Positions 1 to 5,007 of a stretch of 5,007 bases of DNA are shown piece after piece (position 1 is the first letter of the stretch; the number at the start of each line of letters is the position of its first letter). Location of the stretch: assembly GCA_046757585.1 (NCBI GenBank), contig JBHHYR010000260.1, positions 1 through 5,007 of the forward strand, written 5' to 3'. Below the pieces are notes generated by a model. The model saw nothing but the letters and a program-made list of their open reading frames with translations, made no database searches and had not been told where the DNA came from. This DNA is from JBHHYR01 sp046757585 (GTDB taxonomy: Bacteria > Desulfobacterota > Binatia > HRBIN30). Position numbers and translations under genes: made by a program.

Positions 1-1
1 C

Positions 2-1114
2 AAGGGCTTAAAGGTGGTCGTCGTGGACGATGAAGGCACCAGAGCACGGCTGGCGAAGGATACAGCCGCCTTCAAGGAATACGTCGCGCGCATGAGCAAA
101 GAGTACACAGCGGGCCCGCAGCTCTTCCAGTACGGCACATCGACCACGGTGCTGCTGGCCAACATGATGAACACCTTGCCTACCCGCAACCGGCACGCGA
201 TGCAGTTCGAGGCGGCCGACGCGCTCGACGGCACGAAGCTCGTCCAGAACTTCGCTACGCGCGGCGGGGGCATGCACCACTGCATGACCGGCTGCATCGT
301 CAAGTGTTCCAACGTTATCAATGACCCCGAGGGCAAGTACGTAACCTCGGCGCTCGAGTTCGAAACCATCGCCCTGTGCGGCGCCAACTGTGCCATCTCC
401 GACCTGGACAAAGTGGCGCAGATCGACCGCCTGTGCGATGAGCTCGGCCTCGACACGATCGAGACCGGCGGCGCCATCGGGCTAGCTATGGACTGCGGCG
501 CCCTCCCGTTCGGGGATGCGGACGCGGTTATTGCCACGCTCGACAAGGTCGACAAAGGCGACGATCTCGCGGAAACCATCGCCCGTGGCGTGGTTGCCGT
601 GGGCAAACGCTTCAACGCGGAGCGGATACCGGCCATCCGCGGCCAGGGGATCCCGGCGTGGGAACCCCGCACGCTGAACGCCTCCGGGATCACCTACGCC
701 ACCAGCGCCATGGGCGCCGACCACACCGCCGGCCTGGTCGTTGTCCCCGTGCCCGATCAGGCCAAGGCCTCGCAGGAAGCGCAGCTCGTCAACGCGCTGT
801 GTGACTCCAGTGGCTTCTGCCAATTCGAGCAACCGACGATCGACGACATTCGCGTTCTGTACAACCACATGTACGGCGGCAACCTGAGCTTTGAGGATGC
901 AGCGGACATCGCCTGGCGGTGCATGCAGGACGAGTGGGAGTTCAACCGCCAGGCGGGCTTCGGACCGGAGGACAACGATCTGCCCAACTGGATGCGTACC
1001 GAGGCGGTGCCTTCCAACGGCGCTGTCTTCGCCGTCAACAAGGAAGAGATCATGCGGGTCTTCGAACGCATGCCGATATCGGACGAGTTGCGCACGATGA
1101 AGGCGGTCGGCTAG
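2..1114 (+). CDS. Aldehyde:ferredoxin oxidoreductase family protein (tungsten/bis-pterin enzyme), 3' part of gene
   Basis: The reading frame is open to the left edge, so the true start lies outside; 370 codons remain, against about 600-650 residues for the family. The missing part is domain 1, which in Pyrococcus furiosus AOR binds much of the bis-pterin cofactor. The opening residues KGLKVVVVDDEG resemble the strand closing that domain. Cysteine codons at 281, 293 and 305 (CMTGCIVKC) are the likely [4Fe-4S] ligands, with the fourth at 818 in DSSGFC, which matches the second pterin/cluster motif (Asp, then Cys five residues on). EFET (356-367) and MGADH (710-724) match the regions carrying the catalytic Glu and His of the archaeal enzyme. 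The C-terminal part (EFNRQAGFGPEDNDLPNWM, then a TEAVPSNG-like segment) is typical of domain 3. Family members oxidise aldehydes or reduce acids with ferredoxin in the cytoplasm; some, such as BamB, act on aromatic CoA-thioesters. The substrate cannot be read here. Family assignment is firm, subtype open. Confidence 0.93.
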   Translation, partial: KGLKVVVVDDEGTRARLAKDTAAFKEYVARMSKEYTAGPQLFQYGTSTTVLLANMMNTLPTRNRHAMQFEAADALDGTKLVQNFATRGGGMHHCMTGCIVKCSNVINDPEGKYVTSALEFETIALCGANCAISDLDKVAQIDRLCDELGLDTIETGGAIGLAMDCGALPFGDADAVIATLDKVDKGDDLAETIARGVVAVGKRFNAERIPAIRGQGIPAWEPRTLNASGITYATSAMGADHTAGLVVVPVPDQAKASQEAQLVNALCDSSGFCQFEQPTIDDIRVLYNHMYGGNLSFEDAADIAWRCMQDEWEFNRQAGFGPEDNDLPNWMRTEAVPSNGAVFAVNKEEIMRVFERMPISDELRTMKAVG

Positions 1115-1134
1115 AGCGGCCCGCTGGTCACCCG

Positions 1135-4100
1135 TTACAGCCGTCGATTGATGGTGGGCGCCGCCAGTTTCAACACGCTCAGCGGAAGCGCGCTCGTAAA
1201 GGTGTAGCGGCTCGCGCCGCGCCCCGGTACAAAGGCGGTGAGGACGCCGAAGTACCGCTCGCCAATGTAGAACACGAAGGCCGCGGTACGGTTTACCGCA
1301 CGCGCCGAGGTGAGGTCGCCGTGGCGGTTGAATGTCTTGAACCGATTGTCGCCTGAGCCGGTCTTGCCCCCAGTGACCACCGGCGTACCGTCAGGCCGGA
1401 CGAACACTCCGGCGACGCGCCGCGCCGTCCCGCCCTGCACCACCCCGGCGAGCGCGGCGCGCAAGGCCCGCGCCACGGCCAGCTCCATGACGCGCTTCCC
1501 GTGCTGCGCGGCAGGCACGACTGTGGTCTCGTATGGCGTCCCCGTGGCAAACTGCAACTGGGTGACTCGCACGAGGGGCTGGCGCACGCCACCGTTGACG
1601 ATGATGCCCATCAGCTCCGCCAATGCCGCAGGCCGATCGGAGGAGTTTCCGATGGCCGTGGCGTACGAAGGGACCAGCCGCGCAAATGGAAAGCCCAGCC
1701 GCTGCCAGTAGGGAGTCATGCGCGCGAACGCGTCCTGCTCGATGCGGATCCACAGGCGCCGATCCTGCGCGCGCCGATTGCGCCGCTGGAAGAGCCAGGC
1801 AGAGGTTACCTGCCGCGCCCCTACGCTGCGCGCCAGCAGCGTCTTCCAGGATGTGCCCGGATCGCGCGCTAGCACGCCCGCACACCATACCTCGAGCGGC
1901 CGCCGCGCCAGCAGATACCCAGAGTCGGACAAGGTGAGCCCGGGCCGACCGTAGGCTCGCTTCAGGCGCTCCACTGCTTGTACCGACACGCTCCCCAGCC
2001 AGCGCGTGAGCCACTTGCGCAGCGCGGCCCCGTCTGCACCCGGATGCCAGGCAAAGAACAGCATCGCCAGGTGCCGCGCGGACCGGGCCCGCTTCCGGAG
2101 CAGTGTGGCCACGATCGCTTTCTCGGAAAGGCCGCGGTAGCGCCGGTACGCACGCGCCAGCGACTTCTTCGCAGTGGACTCGGCGATGCTCACCAGCAGG
2201 CGGTGGCGATCGGGATTCTTGGTGTCAGCCAGCACCGCCGCCCTGTCGTAAGGGAGGCGCGCCTCGTGGAAGCGCACCAGATCATGCATCAGACGGATGA
2301 ACACCAAGTTGACCGAATGGCGCAAGGCGGTGCGCACTGACATGACGCGCCTGTCGTCTTTCGCATTGAAATTGTGGAACGTGTGCAGGGCCCCGCCGGT
2401 GAAGAACCGCTCGGCTGGGCTTGCCGAGTAGCGCCGGTCAAGCGCGCGCTGCAGGATGGTGTAGAGGTCGATGTTGGGACGTGCGAGCATGGCTTTCGCC
2501 ACCCAGCGTGTGATGGGGTCCCGCGCCTCCCGTACCCGCCGGGACACACCAGCGGCATCGAGAGCGGAGAACTCGCGATACAGCTTGGCAACGAGTTCCA
2601 GGTAGTGGGCCAATGTACGCAGCTTGGCGGTGCTACCAAGCTCCATCTTGATGCCTTCATTGAGGTCGAACGGGCGGTTGAGGCTGTCGGCCTGCACGCG
2701 CAGGACGTTGCCCCGCACCGTCCGTTCGAAGAGTATGAGGCTATAGAGCACCTTGCGTGGGTCAGCGCCGTGCAAGAGCCGCTTGCCATTCAGGTGGTGC
2801 GTCGCGATGAACTCGGGCTCGGCCAGATGCTCGAGCAACGCCGTTATCGCGCTCTGTAAGGCGGCATCAATCGTGCTGTCGACTTCCAGCTGCAGGCGAT
2901 CCAGGTCGTACAAGCTCGCCACCCCCAAGCGCTGCATCAGGCTCGTGCGGATGGAATTCGGAGCCTTCTGGTGCACATACGACGGCGGCGGCGACACCGG
3001 CGCGTGGGAGAGAAACGCAATCGGTGTAGCCCGTACTGCTCGTGCCATCGCCGAACTGATCACCCCCCCCTGCTCCAGCAGGCGCGTGTAACCATTCACC
3101 CGCCCGTTCAACGCGGCGCGCGCTTCCACCAGATACGTCGTGGGAGCACGCACCGCGATCAGCAACGCCAAAACGTGCTTGTACGCACGCACGGTCTCAG
3201 GAGCTAGGGGCTTCGTCCGCACGTGCCACAGGGCACGGGAGGTGGTAGACAGGTCCCTGCCAAACCACGCGTACAGCCCATCGCCGATGCCGTACAGCTC
3301 GCCGTATCCCGGCGCGGCGGCAAGCGGCAGCGTGTTCAGGTAATCGACCACGATCTGCCGTCTCCGCTTCCGAGTGTCTGGACCATCGGCGTATGCTTTC
3401 AGACTGGCCGCCAACATTTGCCGCAGCTTCTCCGTCGCCGTGCCCGTGCGCCCACCGGGAGAGTGACGGTATTTTTCCAACTGGGTTGCCAAGGTGCTCC
3501 CACCTTCGAGCGCGATGGGAAGCCCAAGCCTGCTCCCCCCGTACGAGGCCACCGCTCGGACCAAGCGATCCCATTCGATTACCGGATTGCTCCGCGGGTC
3601 GAACGGGCGCAGCAGCTCCCGGTTCTCTATGAACAACAGTGTCTGCACCAACAAGGGCGGGATCTCCTCGAAGCGACGGAACACGCGCTTGCTGTCGACA
3701 CCCTCGTACAGCGGCGTGCCGTCGGCACCACGAACGGTCAGGCCGGCGATCGCCGGTTCTGGATATGGCGGTGTCACACCCCAGCGCATGAGCTGCGCCA
3801 GTTCCGGAGAGATTCGCGCCTGCCGGGCGACCTGGAAGCCTTGGGCCTGCAGGCGCGACACGAACATGGGAATCTCGGAATAGCCGCGGCGCTGGTCCAA
3901 CGGCCCGCTTTGCGGAAAGGCGATGCGCGGGCTGGAACCCGCTTCTACGTGGTACGTGAGGTCCGTGGCGTAGCGTGACAGGAGCCGCGCCTGCAAGGCG
4001 GAGGTCTGGAGTTCGTAAACAATCACAGCCCCCAAGAGCAGACCCGCATACACCGGCAGCGTGTGGAAGCCGAAGCGGCTCAGCCGCGCGAGCCCACGGT

Positions 4101-4179
4101 ACCAGCGTGCCGGCGTCGATCGGAGGGTTTCGACCGCCAGGGGCGGTGAGGAGCTCGCAACAGACGGCCTCAACAGCAT
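1135..4179 (-). CDS. Class A penicillin-binding protein: bifunctional peptidoglycan glycosyltransferase (GT51) and transpeptidase
   Basis: This 1014-residue protein should polymerise lipid II into glycan strands and crosslink the peptides in the periplasm. A short basic N-terminus and a hydrophobic segment near residues 38-56 form a signal anchor. Residues about 165-310 are the GT51 domain: IENRELL (184-190) with the likely catalytic Glu185, GGSTLATQ (226-233), TATEKLRQ with Glu250 as second glutamate, and VVDYLNTLPL (277-286). A linker around 360-430 precedes the penicillin-binding domain. That domain shows SxxK as STAK (Ser516, Lys519), SxN as SVN (622-624) and KTGS (939-942), so both active sites look intact. 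It is longer than the usual 700-850 residues, mainly from about 190 extra, arginine-rich residues between SVN and KTG. ATG at 4177-4179 is the first possible start in the frame (stop at 4312-4314, no GTG or TTG between) and is needed for the anchor; a weak GGAA lies 11 bases upstream. It may belong to a long-form PBP group with an HSPGGRT segment (239-245), recalled from memory rather than searched. Confidence 0.93.
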   Translation of the reverse strand: MLLRPSVASSSPPLAVETLRSTPARWYRGLARLSRFGFHTLPVYAGLLLGAVIVYELQTSALQARLLSRYATDLTYHVEAGSSPRIAFPQSGPLDQRRGYSEIPMFVSRLQAQGFQVARQARISPELAQLMRWGVTPPYPEPAIAGLTVRGADGTPLYEGVDSKRVFRRFEEIPPLLVQTLLFIENRELLRPFDPRSNPVIEWDRLVRAVASYGGSRLGLPIALEGGSTLATQLEKYRHSPGGRTGTATEKLRQMLAASLKAYADGPDTRKRRRQIVVDYLNTLPLAAAPGYGELYGIGDGLYAWFGRDLSTTSRALWHVRTKPLAPETVRAYKHVLALLIAVRAPTTYLVEARAALNGRVNGYTRLLEQGGVISSAMARAVRATPIAFLSHAPVSPPPSYVHQKAPNSIRTSLMQRLGVASLYDLDRLQLEVDSTIDAALQSAITALLEHLAEPEFIATHHLNGKRLLHGADPRKVLYSLILFERTVRGNVLRVQADSLNRPFDLNEGIKMELGSTAKLRTLAHYLELVAKLYREFSALDAAGVSRRVREARDPITRWVAKAMLARPNIDLYTILQRALDRRYSASPAERFFTGGALHTFHNFNAKDDRRVMSVRTALRHSVNLVFIRLMHDLVRFHEARLPYDRAAVLADTKNPDRHRLLVSIAESTAKKSLARAYRRYRGLSEKAIVATLLRKRARSARHLAMLFFAWHPGADGAALRKWLTRWLGSVSVQAVERLKRAYGRPGLTLSDSGYLLARRPLEVWCAGVLARDPGTSWKTLLARSVGARQVTSAWLFQRRNRRAQDRRLWIRIEQDAFARMTPYWQRLGFPFARLVPSYATAIGNSSDRPAALAELMGIIVNGGVRQPLVRVTQLQFATGTPYETTVVPAAQHGKRVMELAVARALRAALAGVVQGGTARRVAGVFVRPDGTPVVTGGKTGSGDNRFKTFNRHGDLTSARAVNRTAAFVFYIGERYFGVLTAFVPGRGASRYTFTSALPLSVLKLAAPTINRRL

Positions 4180-4201
4180 GACACGACCGTTTCCACAACT
4201 C

Positions 4202-4207
4202 AGTATA
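4202..4207 (-). promoter_or_regulatory. Possible -10 hexamer upstream of the penicillin-binding protein gene
   Basis: Read on the minus strand, this is TATACT, five of six matches to the sigma-70 -10 consensus, in otherwise GC-rich sequence 22 bases before the ATG. No good -35 box lies 16-18 bases upstream; the best candidate, TTCCAT at 4224-4229, is poor. The implied leader would be only about 15 bases, just holding the weak GGAA ribosome-binding sequence. It may be a chance match. Confidence 0.25.
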
Positions 4208-4246
4208 TCCCCCTTGCACCCACATGGAATGCCCCCAAGGACATAT

Positions 4247-4283
4247 TCGCCCGCATCGGGGCGATCGAAAACCCGGCGATCGC
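4247..4283. repeat. Two overlapping inverted repeats in the intergenic region
   Basis: TCGCCC (4247-4252) pairs with GGGCGA (4259-4264) across a 6-base loop. GCGATCG (4261-4267) pairs with CGATCGC (4277-4283) across a 9-base loop. The two stems share 4261-4264, so only one could form at a time in a transcript. They lie between the stop of the barrel protein gene and the start of the penicillin-binding protein gene. Neither is followed by a T tract on either strand, so a classical intrinsic terminator is not supported. They could form a weak terminator, a processing or attenuation structure, or nothing functional. Confidence 0.4.
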
Positions 4284-4329
4284 GGAACCTGCGGAGACGC
4301 GATATCCATCTCTAGGGCCCCCTCATCCA

Positions 4330-5007
4330 TCACCAGAGCCCTGAGAAAGGTTGCCATTTGCCCAGGGCCTCGAACAGATCATCGTAGAAGATATCAATAA
4401 TGCCCAGAATGCCCCAGTCGAGCTCCGTGTCCGCAGCGTTGTTAAGGGGAAACTGCCCTGCGACGCCAAGCTCCGCGTAGCGACCGAGGTAGACCAGGCC
4501 CGGGGTGACGCGCACTGCGGTCTGACGGTCCGGACCGTTGAGGACGGTCTCGAAGTTGAATTCCACCACCGGATTCAGGTCATCGAGAACCGGAGGAATC
4601 CCCAGGTTCCACACCCGACTCTCCAGGTATGAGAGGCTATACGTCAGGAGCAGATCGTAGGCGAACACGTCATTGTCGCTCGCATTTCGAGTCACCGGGA
4701 ATTCGAAGCCGGCGTCGCCCATGACGGCGAAGGGACGCAGCAGTGAGAGGGGCTGCGGTAAATCACCAAAGCCTTTTCCCAAGAGCGCAAGCGGCGCCAG
4801 GACGGCGTTCTTCGTGGCTCCCACGCCTCGATCCCCGGTTGGGGGGGCAACCTCGAACGCGAACGAGAAGATAAACTCGTGCGCCGGGTTCCGCACTGGC
4901 GCGTACTTCAGCATGATGGACAGATTGTCGAAACCGCTCTGGTTGTCCTCCGCTTTCAGAGAGAGGTCGCGGTACTCTCCCTCCAATGCCAGACTGACGG
5001 ATTCGGC
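4330..5007 (-). CDS. Outer-membrane transporter-like beta-barrel protein, C-terminal part
   Basis: The frame is open to the right edge and ends at TGA (4330-4332), leaving 226 C-terminal residues; the start and any signal peptide lie outside. Many short segments alternate polar and hydrophobic residues and are rich in Phe, Tyr, Leu and Val, for example HEFIFSFAFEVAPPTGDRG and RVTPGLVYLGRYAELGVAGQ, separated by turns rich in Asn, Asp, Gly and Pro. This is the pattern of a beta-barrel. The landmarks VAPPTGDRG, LGKGFGDLP, LRPFAVMGDAGFEFPV and PVVEFNFET resemble uncharacterised outer-membrane proteins often annotated as transporters or as relatives of the phenol-degradation MetA family. The protein ends in a Trp (FSGLW), compatible with an aromatic C-terminus for barrel insertion. 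No substrate can be inferred. It is read in the same direction as the penicillin-binding protein gene, 150 bases upstream of it. Barrel nature is likely; the specific family rests on remembered patterns. Confidence 0.72.
   Translation of the reverse strand, partial: AESVSLALEGEYRDLSLKAEDNQSGFDNLSIMLKYAPVRNPAHEFIFSFAFEVAPPTGDRGVGATKNAVLAPLALLGKGFGDLPQPLSLLRPFAVMGDAGFEFPVTRNASDNDVFAYDLLLTYSLSYLESRVWNLGIPPVLDDLNPVVEFNFETVLNGPDRQTAVRVTPGLVYLGRYAELGVAGQFPLNNAADTELDWGILGIIDIFYDDLFEALGKWQPFSGLW

Noticed and set aside
919..1356. A 145-codon plus-strand frame spanning the end of the oxidoreductase gene and the end of the penicillin-binding protein gene
   Set aside because: It crosses two supported genes in other frames and has no motif of its own.
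3223..3978. A 251-codon plus-strand open frame opposite the penicillin-binding protein gene
   Set aside because: It is antisense to the GT51 domain, whose motifs are clear; its translation shows no domain and reflects the GC-rich codon bias of the real gene.
4276..4283. GCGATCGC octamer, the HIP1 repeat of cyanobacteria
   Set aside because: There is only one perfect copy in the intergenic region, part of the inverted repeat already listed, and nothing else suggests a cyanobacterium.
3197..4357. A 386-codon minus-strand open frame overlapping the N-terminal third of the penicillin-binding protein gene
   Set aside because: It lies in another frame of a well-supported gene, its translation is Arg/Pro/Gly-rich low-complexity sequence with no recognisable motif, and it also overlaps the end of the barrel gene.
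4351..4632. A 93-codon plus-strand frame opposite the barrel gene
   Set aside because: It is antisense to a frame with a clear beta-barrel pattern and shows no independent coding evidence.
4984..4986. TTG as the start codon of the barrel gene
   Set aside because: The frame stays open from here to the window edge with a continuing barrel-like sequence (ESVSLALEGEYRDL), so the gene almost certainly begins outside the window.

Overview
The window is GC-rich bacterial DNA with strong G/C preference at third codon positions. It comes from a Gram-negative organism: one gene encodes a predicted outer-membrane beta-barrel protein and another a peptidoglycan synthase. A tungsten-type aldehyde:ferredoxin oxidoreductase family gene next to these points to an organism with anaerobic or facultatively anaerobic metabolism. 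A proteobacterial, Desulfobacterota-like or Rokubacteria/NC10/Binatota-like environmental lineage is plausible, but the sequence alone does not settle it. I see no tRNA, rRNA, CRISPR array, insertion sequence, phage gene or origin.

Layout. Bases 2-1114 (+) are the last 370 codons of the oxidoreductase, whose N-terminal domain lies left of the window. After a 20-base convergent gap comes one very large gene on the minus strand (1135-4179). It encodes a 1014-residue bifunctional class A penicillin-binding protein with a signal anchor, a glycosyltransferase-51 domain and a transpeptidase domain. A 150-base intergenic stretch follows (4180-4329), holding two overlapping inverted repeats and a weak promoter-like hexamer. 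The last gene (4330-5007, minus) is the C-terminal 226 codons of an outer-membrane transporter-like barrel protein whose start lies right of the window.

How the genes relate. The barrel gene and the penicillin-binding protein gene are read in the same direction, barrel first. Both act in the cell envelope, but the 150-base gap argues for separate or loosely coupled transcription. The oxidoreductase converges on them and belongs to a different, cytoplasmic redox unit extending leftwards. Nothing visible links the three into one pathway.

Nothing here is a clearly new system. The points most worth a second look are the enlarged transpeptidase domain with its basic insertion, the altered first glycosyltransferase motif, the iron-sulfur ligand spacing of the oxidoreductase, and the overlapping hairpins in the intergenic region.
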